A DNA stretch of 29,066 nucleotides from CADCVT01 sp036389485 (GCA_036389485.1 DASVPR010000056.1:1-29066); one strand, 5' to 3'. Numbered from the stretch's first letter, positions 8,298 through 16,448 are shown. Program-made: numbers and translations. Notes: generated by a model from the sequence alone, not told the origin.

Positions 8298-8312
8298 ACC
8301 TTTTTCAGCGTA
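8297..8312. promoter_or_regulatory. Overlapping candidate -10 boxes for grx and recO
   Basis: Two TANNNT boxes sit in the 17-base divergent gap. On the minus strand TACGCT (8312-8307) is nine bases before the glutaredoxin ATG. On the plus strand TACCTT (8297-8302) is twelve bases before the recO GTG and starts inside the glutaredoxin start codon. Both promoters would have their upstream elements inside the neighbouring gene. Confidence 0.35.
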
Positions 8313-8314
8313 GC

Positions 8315-9040
8315 GTGGCCGGTTCCGTCAAGACCGAGGCGATCGTCCTCCGCTCCCTGCGGTACGGGGAGGCGGATCGCATCCTCCATCTCTATACCCC
8401 GCATCGGGGTCGGGTCGGCGCGATCGCGAAGGGCGTCCGCCGGGCGAAGAGCCGGTTCGGCGGCCGGCTGGAGCCGTTCTTCCGCGTCAGGCTCGTCCTC
8501 TACGAGGGCCGCAGCGACCTGCTGACCGTCACGAGCGCGGAGACGGTCGCGCCGTACGCGCGGCTGCGCGGCGCGGCCGCGTCGCTCGATGCCGCCGCCC
8601 GCGCCTGCGACGCCGTCGGCCGGCTGTTCGAGACCGCCGAGCCGCACCCCGCCGTCTTTCATCTCCTCGCGAACGAGCTCGCGCTGCTCGACGCCGATCC
8701 GGGGCAGGCCGACGAGTCCGGCCGCCTCGCGTTCCGCCTCAAGCTCCTGCTCGCGGCCGGCCTCGCCCCGCACCTCGCGGGCTGCGCCGTGTGCGGGGAG
8801 CGCGAGCATCTGAGTGGCTTCTCCGGCGCGGCGGGCGGGGTCGTGTGCGGGGCGTGCGAGGGCGCCGCGTTCCCGCTGGACGAGGCCGCCCATTCGTTCA
8901 TGGTCGAGGCGCTCGGCCGCCCGCTCGCCGAGGCCCCGCGGGGCACGCCGCCGCGCGCGCTGCGCCAGGCCGAGCGGGCGATCCTCGAGACGGTGGAGCA
9001 CCACGCTCACCTGAGGCTCCGGCCGGCCCTCACCGGATAG
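8315..9040 (+). CDS. recO: DNA repair protein RecO
   Basis: The 241-residue protein has the normal RecO length. RecO works with RecR and RecF to load RecA on gapped DNA. The N-terminal OB domain (about 1-80) starts with KTEAIVLRSLRYGEADRIL and contains KGVRRAKSRFGG, the typical basic loop. A helical domain follows, with a four-Cys zinc site C157-x2-C160 and C178-x2-C181. The GTG at 8315 directly precedes the conserved N-terminus and no other start is available. The TAG stop is the first half of a candidate -10 box for ppdK, 12 bases before that gene. Confidence 0.93.
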   Translation: MAGSVKTEAIVLRSLRYGEADRILHLYTPHRGRVGAIAKGVRRAKSRFGGRLEPFFRVRLVLYEGRSDLLTVTSAETVAPYARLRGAAASLDAAARACDAVGRLFETAEPHPAVFHLLANELALLDADPGQADESGRLAFRLKLLLAAGLAPHLAGCAVCGEREHLSGFSGAAGGVVCGACEGAAFPLDEAAHSFMVEALGRPLAEAPRGTPPRALRQAERAILETVEHHAHLRLRPALTG

Positions 9041-9043
9041 CTT
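9038..9043 (+). promoter_or_regulatory. Candidate -10 box of ppdK
   Basis: TAGCTT (TANNNT) lies nine bases before the ppdK ATG and uses the recO stop codon as its first three bases, the same arrangement as deoB/mutM. A near-leaderless transcript is suggested. Confidence 0.35.
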
Positions 9044-9052
9044 TCGGCCCCC

Positions 9053-11659
9053 ATGAAGTGGGTCCTCGACTTCAGCGAAGGCTCGATGGAGATGCGCGAT
9101 CTCCTCGGCGGCAAGGGAGCGAACGTCGCCGAGATGACCCGCGTCCTGGGCGAGGAGCGAGTACCGGCGGGGTTCACGATCACGACCGAGGCGTGCGTCG
9201 CGTACCTGCGCGAGGGCTCAGAGCCGAGGGGCATGGACGAGCAGGTGGCCGAGGCGCTCGCGCGGCTGGAGGAGCGGGCGGGGAAGCGGCTGGGCGACGA
9301 CGCCGACCCGCTGCTCGTGTCCGTCCGCAGCGGCGCCCGCGAGTCGATGCCGGGCATGCTCGACACCGTCCTCAACCTCGGGCTCAACGACCGCAGCGTC
9401 GAGGGCCTCTCGGAGCGGACGGGCAACGAGCGCTTCGCATGGGACTCCTACCGCCGCTTCGTGCAGATGTTCGGCAACGTGGTGCGGGGCGTCCCGGGCG
9501 AGCGCTTCGAGGGCGAGATCCGGCGGGTCAAGGAGGCGCGCGGCGTCACCGAGGACACCGAGCTCGACTCCGGCGCGCTGCGCGAGCTGACCGAGGCGTT
9601 CAAGGGCTTCTACGACTTCCCGGACGACCCGCGCGAGCAGCTGCGCCAGGCGATCCGTGCGGTGTTCGACTCGTGGAACGGCGAGCGCGCCGTCACGTAC
9701 CGGCGGATCAACCGCATCCCCGACGACTGGGGGACGGCGGTCAACGTCCAGCAGATGGTGTTCGGGAACAAGGGGGAGACGTCGGGGTCGGGCGTCGCGT
9801 TCAGCCGCGACGAGGTGACGGGCGAGCCCGAGCCGAGCGGCGACTTCCTGCCGAACGCGCAGGGCGAAGACGTGGTGTCGGGCGTCCGCACGCCGCGCGA
9901 CATCCGCGAGCTGCGCGACTGGCTGCCCGAGGCGCACGAGCAGCTGATGGACATCCTGCGCACGCTCGAGAAGCACTACAAGGACATGCAGGACACCGAG
10001 TTCACGATCGAGGAGGGGCGCCTGTACATGCTGCAGACGCGCGCGGCCAAGCGCCCCGCCCAGGCGGCGGTCCGGTTCGCGTGCGACGCGGTGGACGAGG
10101 GCCTGCTGACGAAGGCCGAGGCGATCGCGACGATCGACGCCGAGAACCTCGACGCGCTGCTGCACCCGACCTTCGACCCCCACGCCGAGTACGCGATCCT
10201 CGCGACCGGCGTGGCGGCCTCGCCGGGCGCGGCCAAGGGCGAGATCGTCTTCACCGCCGACGACGCGGTGCGCGCGGCCGCCGAGGGCCGCGACGTCATC
10301 CTCGTGCGTCCGTTCACCGAGGCCGACGACGTCGCCGGGTTCGACGCCGCGCGCGGCATCCTGACGAGCGAGGGCGGGAAGGCGTCGCACGCGGCGCTCG
10401 TCGCGCGGGGGATGGGGCGCCCGGCGGTGACCGGCGCGGCCGAGCTGCAGATCGACCTGGGCTCCCGCGAGGTGCACGTGGACGGGACCGTGCTGCGCGA
10501 AGGCGAGCGGATCGCCATCGACGGGACGACCGGCTGCCTGACGACCGACGACGTGCAGCTCATCGAGCCCGAGGTCTCCGAGTACTTCCAGCGCGTGCTC
10601 GGCTGGTCGGACGAGCTGCGGACGCTCGGGATCCGCACGAACGCCGACACCCCCGAGGACGCCGCCCGCGCCCGCGAGTTCGGCGCCGAGGGCATCGGGC
10701 TGTGCCGCACCGAGCACATGTTCTTCGGCGAGGACCGGCACGACGCGATGGTCGAGGCGATCCTCGCCCAGTCGCGGGACCACCGCCGCGCGGCGCTCGA
10801 CCGGCTCCGGCCCCTCCAGCAGGGCGACTTCGAGGGGCTGTTCCGCGCGATGGACGGGCGGCCGGTCACGATCCGCCTGCTCGACCCGCCGCTGCACGAG
10901 TTCCTCCCGCATCGCGCCGACGTCCAGCAGCAGGTCGAGCGCGCGCGGATCGAGCGCGCCGACGACCTCGACGGGCTCGAGGCGCTGCTCGACCGCGTCC
11001 GCGAGCTGGAGGAGACGAACCCGATGCTCGGGACGCGGGGCATCCGCCTCGGGCTCTTGCAGCCGGACCTCTACGAGATGCAGGTCGAGGCGATCTTCGG
11101 CGCGATGAAGGCGGTGCCGGGCGCGACGGTCGAGATCATGATCCCGCTGGTCGCCTACGAGCGGGAGCTCGAGCTGATGCGCGGCCTGGTCGAGCGCGTC
11201 GGGCGCCGGTTCGGCTTCGAGCCGGGCGGCGACTACCTCGTCGGGACGATGATCGAGCTGCCGCGCGCCTGCCTGCAGGCCGACCGGATCGCGACCGAGG
11301 CCGACTTCTTCTCGTTCGGGACCAACGACCTGACCCAGACGGCGCTCGGGTTCTCGCGCGACGACATCGAGGGCCGGATCCTCGCGCGGTACATCGAGCT
11401 GAAGGTCGTCGACCGCTCGCCGTTCGAGACGCTCGATTCGCCCGGCGTCGGTCAGCTCGTGCGCATGGCGGCGTGGCTCGGGCGGTCGGCGAAGCCTTCG
11501 TTGAAGCTCGGCATCTGCGGCGAGCACGGCGGCGACCCCGACTCGATCGACTTCTTCCACAACTCGGGGCTCGACTACGTCTCGTGCTCGCCCTACCGCG
11601 TGCCGGTGGCCCGGGTCGCTGCGGCGCAGGCCGCGGTGCGCAGCGGGGGCTCGGACTAG
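9053..11659 (+). CDS. ppdK: Pyruvate, phosphate dikinase
   Basis: The 868-residue protein converts pyruvate, ATP and phosphate to PEP, AMP and pyrophosphate, reversibly. The N-terminal ATP-grasp domain begins with LLGGKGANVAEM and includes SVRSGARESMPGMLDT. The phospho-carrier His is H446 in EGGKASHAALVARGMG. The C-terminal TIM barrel binds PEP/pyruvate, with LDPPLHEFLP, the FFSFGTNDLTQT signature and acid/base C822 in GICGEHGGD. Length and domains match PPDK, not PEP synthase. The residue two before the His, normally a Thr phosphorylated by the PPDK regulatory protein, is A444. The stop TAG shares CTAG with the convergent DUF5995 gene. Confidence 0.95.
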   Translation: MKWVLDFSEGSMEMRDLLGGKGANVAEMTRVLGEERVPAGFTITTEACVAYLREGSEPRGMDEQVAEALARLEERAGKRLGDDADPLLVSVRSGARESMPGMLDTVLNLGLNDRSVEGLSERTGNERFAWDSYRRFVQMFGNVVRGVPGERFEGEIRRVKEARGVTEDTELDSGALRELTEAFKGFYDFPDDPREQLRQAIRAVFDSWNGERAVTYRRINRIPDDWGTAVNVQQMVFGNKGETSGSGVAFSRDEVTGEPEPSGDFLPNAQGEDVVSGVRTPRDIRELRDWLPEAHEQLMDILRTLEKHYKDMQDTEFTIEEGRLYMLQTRAAKRPAQAAVRFACDAVDEGLLTKAEAIATIDAENLDALLHPTFDPHAEYAILATGVAASPGAAKGEIVFTADDAVRAAAEGRDVILVRPFTEADDVAGFDAARGILTSEGGKASHAALVARGMGRPAVTGAAELQIDLGSREVHVDGTVLREGERIAIDGTTGCLTTDDVQLIEPEVSEYFQRVLGWSDELRTLGIRTNADTPEDAARAREFGAEGIGLCRTEHMFFGEDRHDAMVEAILAQSRDHRRAALDRLRPLQQGDFEGLFRAMDGRPVTIRLLDPPLHEFLPHRADVQQQVERARIERADDLDGLEALLDRVRELEETNPMLGTRGIRLGLLQPDLYEMQVEAIFGAMKAVPGATVEIMIPLVAYERELELMRGLVERVGRRFGFEPGGDYLVGTMIELPRACLQADRIATEADFFSFGTNDLTQTALGFSRDDIEGRILARYIELKVVDRSPFETLDSPGVGQLVRMAAWLGRSAKPSLKLGICGEHGGDPDSIDFFHNSGLDYVSCSPYRVPVARVAAAQAAVRSGGSD

Positions 11660-12819
11660 CCTCGCCGGCGGCGGGCCGCGCGGCGTCTCGCCTTGGCGCG
11701 GCACTTCGCGCTCGCGCGGCAGCGCGCCTTCGCCTTCGCCCTCGCGCGCGCCTTCGCCTTCGCCCTTGCGCGCGACTTCGCCTTCGCCTGCGCGCGCCGT
11801 GATGCCGTCGGGCGCTCCTGCGCCGCCCGCTCCGCCGCCGCGCGCGCGGCGCGCTTGGCGCACAGCCCCTCGCGGGCGTGGCGGTCGAACGGGCCTCCGT
11901 ACCGGAACTCCTGGCGCAGCCACCGGGCCCATTCGGCCGCGTTGCGCTCGATCGACTCCGCGACGAGCCGGCGCTCCTCGTCGGACTGCGCGCGGACCAG
12001 GCGCTCCGCGTTGCGCCAGACGCCCTCGCGCCACGTCGCGATGATCTGGAAGAGGCCGAAGTTGTCGGCCTGGGTGCCGGGGACGTCGTACATGGCGAGG
12101 TCGGGGTCGTCCCACTCGATCGCCTCGCGGATCACGTCGTCGTACGCGGTGTTGAGCAGCTCGTTGAACTTGTCGTGGTCGGGCTTGCGCGAGCTGCCGT
12201 CGGGAGCGACGAGGCCCAGGCCGGCGATCATGTAGGGCTGGTCGCGCTGGACGTGCGCGTTGATCCCGAGCATGAGGTTCCCGGCGCCCTGGACCTCCTT
12301 CTTGTCCGCGGCGTCGAACGCGATCCGCCACGCCTCCGGCACCTTGTCCTTCTTACCTCGCGCCCACGCGTCCTCGGCGGCGAAGTAGAGGCTCGCGAAG
12401 ATCGCGTCCTCGCGGGCGACCCAGACGTCGTCCTGGAAGAACCCGGTCCCGCGCAGGCGCTCGTAGAACTCCGTCACGACGCGGTAGTTCCTCGCGAAGA
12501 GGGCGTTGTCGCTGCAGCGCAGGTCGTGCTCGGCGATGCGCCGGCGCAGCTCCTTCAGCGTGGCGTCGAGGCAGCCCGGCGCGCCGTCCGGGCAGATGTC
12601 GAAGGTGCTCTCGGTGAACGGCGGGGCGAGCGCGGGGAGGAGGGCGGGCCAGTTGACGAGCGGCGGATCCTCGGCGGGGGCGAGCTGCGGCGTCGCGAGG
12701 GCTATGAGCGCCGTGAGCAGGAGGAGCCTCGCGGTCCGGCCGGGTTGACAGAATCCCCGTCGTGGACATCGCCGCCCAACGATCCGTCGCGTCCGAGTTC
12801 GCCCCCCGGCGCCAAGCAT
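11656..12819 (-). CDS. Exported DUF5995 protein with cationic repeat tail
   Basis: The predicted product has 387 residues. A hydrophobic stretch LLLLTALIALATPQLAPA (about 32-49) looks like a signal peptide behind an unusually long Arg-rich n-region that includes RRGF, faintly Tat-like. The central domain (about 90-310) resembles DUF5995: VVTEFYERL, a DDVWVAREDAIFASLYF stretch and LMLGINAHVQRD. The function of the family is unknown. The last 50 residues are almost only Ala, Lys and Arg and contain octapeptide repeats of the type AKAKARAR. The ATG at 12819 is the last in-frame ATG/GTG before the signal core; it forces a 58-base overlap with the divergent dgt start, so one start may be non-standard. 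The gene ends tail-to-tail with ppdK at CTAG. Confidence 0.7.
   Translation of the reverse strand: MLGAGGRTRTRRIVGRRCPRRGFCQPGRTARLLLLTALIALATPQLAPAEDPPLVNWPALLPALAPPFTESTFDICPDGAPGCLDATLKELRRRIAEHDLRCSDNALFARNYRVVTEFYERLRGTGFFQDDVWVAREDAIFASLYFAAEDAWARGKKDKVPEAWRIAFDAADKKEVQGAGNLMLGINAHVQRDQPYMIAGLGLVAPDGSSRKPDHDKFNELLNTAYDDVIREAIEWDDPDLAMYDVPGTQADNFGLFQIIATWREGVWRNAERLVRAQSDEERRLVAESIERNAAEWARWLRQEFRYGGPFDRHAREGLCAKRAARAAAERAAQERPTASRRAQAKAKSRARAKAKARARAKAKARCRASAKCRAKARRRAARRRRG
11698..11797. repeat. 24-bp tandem repeat encoding an AKAKxRxR octapeptide
   Basis: The C-TTCGC-CTTCGC pattern recurs at a 24-bp period (copies near 11722, 11746 and 11770, with a degenerate copy on the downstream side). 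On the minus strand each unit encodes eight residues: AKAKSRAR, AKAKARAR, AKAKARCR, then ASAKCRAK. Copy number probably varies between strains through slippage. Confidence 0.7.
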
Positions 12820-13778
12820 GGGAGGAGTCTTCCCTATCTCCGCTGGCGGCACGCTCGTATCCGGCGGATCGCGAGGTCTTCGAGGAGGAGTGCGGGCTGC
12901 GCACGCCCTTCCAGCGCGACCGCGACCGGATCGTCCACTGCAAGGCGTTCCGGCGGCTGAAGCACAAGACCCAGGTGTTCGTGGCGCCGGAGGGGGACCA
13001 CTTCCGCACGCGGCTGACCCACACGCTCGAGGTCACGCAGATCTCGCGGACGGTGGCGCGCGCGCTGGACCTCAACGAGGACCTCGCGGAGGCGATCGGG
13101 CTCGGCCACGACCTCGGGCATCCGCCGTTCGGGCACATCGGTGAGGCGGCTTTGGATGCCTGCGTGCGCGAGCGCTTCGGGCAGGAGTTCCGGCACTACG
13201 AGCACTCGCTGCGGGTGGTCACGGCGCTGGAGCCGCTGAACCTGTGTGCGGCCGTCCGCGACGGCATCTTCTGCCACTCGGGTCGCGCGCCGGCGCCGCG
13301 GACGCTGGAGGGGAAGATCGTGCGAGTGGTCGACCGCGTGGCGTACATCAACCACGACATCGACGACGCCCTGCGCGCCGGCGTGCTCGTCGAGGCGGAC
13401 CTGCCGCGCGACGCGATCGCGCTGCTCGGCGACGACGGCTCGTCGCGGATCGACACGCTCGTCCACGACCTCGTGGAGCACTCGGCGGCCGCGGGGGACA
13501 TCGTGCAGGGCTCCGAGGTCGGCGCCGCGATGTCCGCGTTGCGCGACTTCATGTTCGAGCGCGTGTACCTCGGGCCGGTCGCGCGGCGCGAGGCGGCCAA
13601 GGTCGAGCGGGTGATCCGGGCGCTGTTCGACGAGTACGTCGCGCGGCCGTCGTCGCTGCCTCCCGGCGACGGCGAGCTGTGGCAGCGCGTCACGGACTAC
13701 ATCGCCGGGATGACCGACCGCTACGCGACGCGGCTCTTCAGCTCGCTGGCCGTCCCTACCGGGTTCGCGGTCGCCTGA
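12762..13778 (+). CDS. dgt: Deoxyguanosinetriphosphate triphosphohydrolase-like protein (dGTPase)
   Basis: The 338-residue protein belongs to the HD-domain dGTPase family, which cleaves dNTPs to the nucleoside and triphosphate and so controls nucleotide pools. The conserved block starts at LSPLAARSYPADRE and ECGLRTPFQRDRDRIVHC. Metal ligands are H87 (RLTHTLEV), H116-D117 (GLGHDLGHPPFGH) and the later Asp in AYINHDIDDA. The GTG at 12762 is the only plausible start upstream of the conserved block, though its N-terminus overlaps the divergent DUF5995 start. The stop overlaps the dnaG start (TGATG), so dgt and dnaG form an operon, as in other actinomycetes. Confidence 0.92.
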   Translation: MDIAAQRSVASEFAPRRQAWEESSLSPLAARSYPADREVFEEECGLRTPFQRDRDRIVHCKAFRRLKHKTQVFVAPEGDHFRTRLTHTLEVTQISRTVARALDLNEDLAEAIGLGHDLGHPPFGHIGEAALDACVRERFGQEFRHYEHSLRVVTALEPLNLCAAVRDGIFCHSGRAPAPRTLEGKIVRVVDRVAYINHDIDDALRAGVLVEADLPRDAIALLGDDGSSRIDTLVHDLVEHSAAAGDIVQGSEVGAAMSALRDFMFERVYLGPVARREAAKVERVIRALFDEYVARPSSLPPGDGELWQRVTDYIAGMTDRYATRLFSSLAVPTGFAVA

Positions 13779-15586
13779 TGGCGCGGTACACGGAGGACTC
13801 CATCGACCGCGTCCGGGACGCGATCGACATGGTCGACCTCGTCGGGACGAAGACCGATCTGCGACGGGCGGGCGTCGCGCGGTTCGAGGGACTGTGCCCG
13901 TTCCACGACGAGCGGACGCCGTCGTTCGGCATCGACCCGCTGAAGAAGCTCTACCACTGCTTCGGGTGCGGGGCGGGCGGCGACGGGATCAAGTTCGTGC
14001 GCGAGACCGAGGGGCTCGACTTCGTCGGCGCGATCGAGTGGCTGGCCGACCGGTACGGGGTGAACCTGGAGGTCGCCGAGGAGGACCCGGAGGAGGCGCG
14101 GCGCCGGGCGCGGCGCGAGCGGCTGCTGGCGTTGCTCGACCGGACGGCGTCGTACTACGAGCGGGTCCTGTGGGAGTCGCCCGAGGCGGCCGCGGCCCGC
14201 GACTACCTCTCCTCCCGCGGCCTCACTCCTGATTCCCTCCGCGCGTTCCGCGTCGGGTACTCGCCGTCGGCGTGGGATCGCGTGCTGCTGGCCTCGCGGC
14301 GGGCGGGGTTCTCGAACGAGGAGCTGTACGAGACGGGGCTCGCGACACGCGGGCGCGAGGGGCGGCTCTACGACCGGTTCCGCGGGCGGATCATGTTCCC
14401 GCTGGCGAATGCGCGCGGGCAGGTCGTCGGCTTCGGCGCGCGCGCGATGGGGGACGAGCGCGGCGCGAAGTACATCAACACGCCCGAGTCGCCCCTGTTC
14501 CACAAGCGGGACATGGTCTACGCGGGGCACCTCGCGCGGGCGGCGGCGGCGAAGGCGCGCGAGGTGATCGTCTGCGAGGGCTACACCGACGTGATCGCGA
14601 TGCACCAGGCGGGGTTCGCGAACTGCGTCGCGACGATGGGGACCGCGCTGACCGAGGCGCAGGTCCGGCAGCTCAAGGTGCTCGCGCCGGTCGCCCGGCT
14701 GGCGATGGACGCGGACACCGCCGGCCAGGAGGCGATGCTGCGCGCCGCGGAGGTCGCGGGCGACGAGCTGCAGCTGCTCGTCCCGTCGCTGCCGCCGGGG
14801 CTCGACCCGGCCGACCTCGTACACGACGACCCCTCGCGCCTGGGCCCGCTGCTGGCGGACGCCGAGCCGATCCGGCTCTTCATGACGGACCGCCTCCTCG
14901 CGAAGGCCGACCTCGACAGCGCTCCCGGCCGCGACGCGGCTCTGCGCGAGCTCGCGCCGGTGTACGCGAAGATGACGACGATCGAGCGCAGCGATGCGCT
15001 GGGCCGGATCTCCTCGCGCGTCGACCTCCCCGCCGACGTCGCCGAGCGGCTCCTGCGGCAGTACCGCAACGCCGCCCCGCCGCCGGTGCCCCGGCGCCGC
15101 GCGGAGCCCGACGCCTCCGCCGCGGCGCCGACCGAAGCCTCCACCGGCGCCCCGCGCGCCGTCAGCCGTGAGCTGAGCGCGGCCGAGGAGGTCGAGCGCA
15201 CCTTCCTCGCGCAGTGCCTCGCCCTGCCCGGCCCGGGCCGCGAGGCCCTCGACCGCATAGACCTCGACGAGCACCTCACCGACCCGCTCCACCGCCGGCT
15301 CGCGGAGCACATCCGGACCCATGGCGCCACCGCCGTCGACGCCGCGCCCTCCGGCGACGAGGAGCTGCGCGCCGCCCTCATCGAGCTCAACGCCCGCGCG
15401 ACGCAGTCACGGACGACGGCGGCAAGCCTCGCCGCCCAGCGCCTCTATCTCGAGCTGCGGCGCGTCGAGCGCCGGATGCGGGCCGCGCGAGCCGCCGGCG
15501 AGCCCGTGAGCCACTGGGCTCAAGAGAAGCAGCGGGTCAAAGCAGAGCTCGAAGACGCCGACACGCGATCGGTGGAGTCCGCCTGA
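13778..15586 (+). CDS. dnaG: DNA primase DnaG
   Basis: The 602-residue protein makes RNA primers at the replication fork. The N-terminal CHC2 zinc domain has C40, H43, C61 and C64 (LCPFHDE, YHCFGCGAGGD). The RNA polymerase / TOPRIM domain shows E267 in VIVCEGYTDVIAMH and D311/D313 in LAMDADTAGQ, with KYINTPESPLFHK before it. A Pro/Ala-rich linker (about 428-465) leads to a C-terminal helicase-binding domain (about 470-602) ending in an Arg-rich helical hairpin. The ATG shares its A with the dgt stop. rpoD, which follows dnaG in some bacteria, is not next in this window; an HNH gene is. Confidence 0.95.
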   Translation: MARYTEDSIDRVRDAIDMVDLVGTKTDLRRAGVARFEGLCPFHDERTPSFGIDPLKKLYHCFGCGAGGDGIKFVRETEGLDFVGAIEWLADRYGVNLEVAEEDPEEARRRARRERLLALLDRTASYYERVLWESPEAAAARDYLSSRGLTPDSLRAFRVGYSPSAWDRVLLASRRAGFSNEELYETGLATRGREGRLYDRFRGRIMFPLANARGQVVGFGARAMGDERGAKYINTPESPLFHKRDMVYAGHLARAAAAKAREVIVCEGYTDVIAMHQAGFANCVATMGTALTEAQVRQLKVLAPVARLAMDADTAGQEAMLRAAEVAGDELQLLVPSLPPGLDPADLVHDDPSRLGPLLADAEPIRLFMTDRLLAKADLDSAPGRDAALRELAPVYAKMTTIERSDALGRISSRVDLPADVAERLLRQYRNAAPPPVPRRRAEPDASAAAPTEASTGAPRAVSRELSAAEEVERTFLAQCLALPGPGREALDRIDLDEHLTDPLHRRLAEHIRTHGATAVDAAPSGDEELRAALIELNARATQSRTTAASLAAQRLYLELRRVERRMRAARAAGEPVSHWAQEKQRVKAELEDADTRSVESA

Positions 15587-15599
15587 CCATCCGTCCGCC

Positions 15600-15619
15600 A
15601 CACGAACTAGTGTTCGTGT
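15600..15619. promoter_or_regulatory. LexA-type SOS box overlapping a -10 box
   Basis: Perfect 8-bp arms ACACGAAC and GTTCGTGT flank a 4-base spacer. The core is CGAAC-N4-GTTCG, the operator form bound by LexA in actinomycetes and Bacillus. The spacer and right arm contain TAGTGT (15608-15613), a TANNNT -10 box ten bases before the ATG at 15624. LexA bound here would cover the promoter and the start codon region. Confidence 0.7.
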
Positions 15620-15623
15620 CACC

Positions 15624-16301
15624 ATGGACCGGGAGGCACTCGCAGGATGGATCGAAGAGGGCCTCTCGCTCGACGAGATCGGCCGCCGAACCGGCCGCCA
15701 CCCCTCGACCGTCAGCTACTGGCTGCGCAAGCACGGCCTCGAACCCGCGAACCGCGACCGCCACGCCGCCCGGGGTGGCATCGCCCGCGAAACCCTCGAG
15801 CGGCTCGTCGAGCGGCACCTGACGGTACGAGAGATCGCGAGCGAGGTGCAGCGCAGCGCGGCGACCGTCCGTCACTGGCTTCGCCGGTACGACCTGCGCA
15901 CGACCCGCGAGGCACGGCTCCGCGCGAAACGTGCGACGCCGATCGGCGGCCGCTTCGTCGCCGTGTGCTCAAAGCACGGCGAGCGGGAGTTCGTTGTGCG
16001 ACGCGACAACACCTCGCAGTGTGTGCGGTGTCGGGCGGAGGCCGTCGCCCGGCGTCGGCGTCGCGTCAAGGCGCTCCTCGTCGCGGAGGCCGGTGGCGCG
16101 TGCGCGTTGTGCGGCTATGACCGCTGCATCGCTGCGCTCCAGTTCCACCACCGCGACCCCGCGACTAAGCGGCTCGAAATCGCTGGTCGTGGCACGGCGC
16201 TCTCGCTCAGAACGTTGCGAGAGGAGGCGCGAAAGTGCGTCCTGTTGTGCGGGAACTGCCACGCGGAGGTCGAGGCGGGGGTCGCCAGGCTGCCGAGCTA
16301 A
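15624..16301 (+). CDS. Double helix-turn-helix, zinc ribbon and HNH nuclease-type protein
   Basis: The 225-residue protein has four parts. Two helix-turn-helix units lie at about 4-38 (LSLDEIGRRTGRHPSTVSYW) and 55-92 (LTVREIASEVQRSAATVRHW). A C115-x2-H118...C133-x2-C136 zinc ribbon follows. The HNH-like end has C160-x2-C163, H175-H176 (LQFHHRDP), C209-x2-C212 and H213 (LLCGNCHAEVE). The likely role is DNA binding plus nicking or cleavage, but the target is unknown. An actinobacterial LexA box lies five bases before the ATG, so induction by DNA damage is expected. There is no clear Shine-Dalgarno sequence; the -10 box placement suggests a near-leaderless mRNA. It sits between dnaG and tRNA-Asn. 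Similar HTH-HNH proteins occur in actinomycetes, some linked to mobile DNA. Confidence 0.8.
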   Translation: MDREALAGWIEEGLSLDEIGRRTGRHPSTVSYWLRKHGLEPANRDRHAARGGIARETLERLVERHLTVREIASEVQRSAATVRHWLRRYDLRTTREARLRAKRATPIGGRFVAVCSKHGEREFVVRRDNTSQCVRCRAEAVARRRRRVKALLVAEAGGACALCGYDRCIAALQFHHRDPATKRLEIAGRGTALSLRTLREEARKCVLLCGNCHAEVEAGVARLPS

Positions 16302-16347
16302 GCTACGTCGTCGCGCTGCCGATATCCGAGGTAGCTCGAACAGACGG

Positions 16348-16419
<72 letters not shown>

Positions 16420-16425
16420 CTCGAT

Positions 16426-16448
16426 GAAGCCGCCCTCAGGGCGGCTTC
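16426..16448 (+). terminator. Hairpin terminator after tRNA-Asn
   Basis: GAAGCCGCCC and GGGCGGCTTC form a perfect 10-bp stem with loop TCA, starting seven bases after the tRNA. With one bulged G the stem can extend by four more pairs (16422-16453). The U tract after it is poor, which is common in GC-rich actinomycetes. Confidence 0.75.

Noticed and set aside
9218..12331. A 1,037-codon open frame antisense to ppdK and neighbours, and another of about 1,000 codons at 8791-11802
   Set aside because: Both are frame shadows of ppdK in GC-rich DNA. Their products are low-complexity (Arg, Ala, Asp, Val), without domains, and ppdK explains the region fully.
12745..12750. A perfect TTGACA -35 box before dgt
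   Set aside because: No -10-like sequence lies 16-19 bases downstream, and that position is already inside the dgt coding region.
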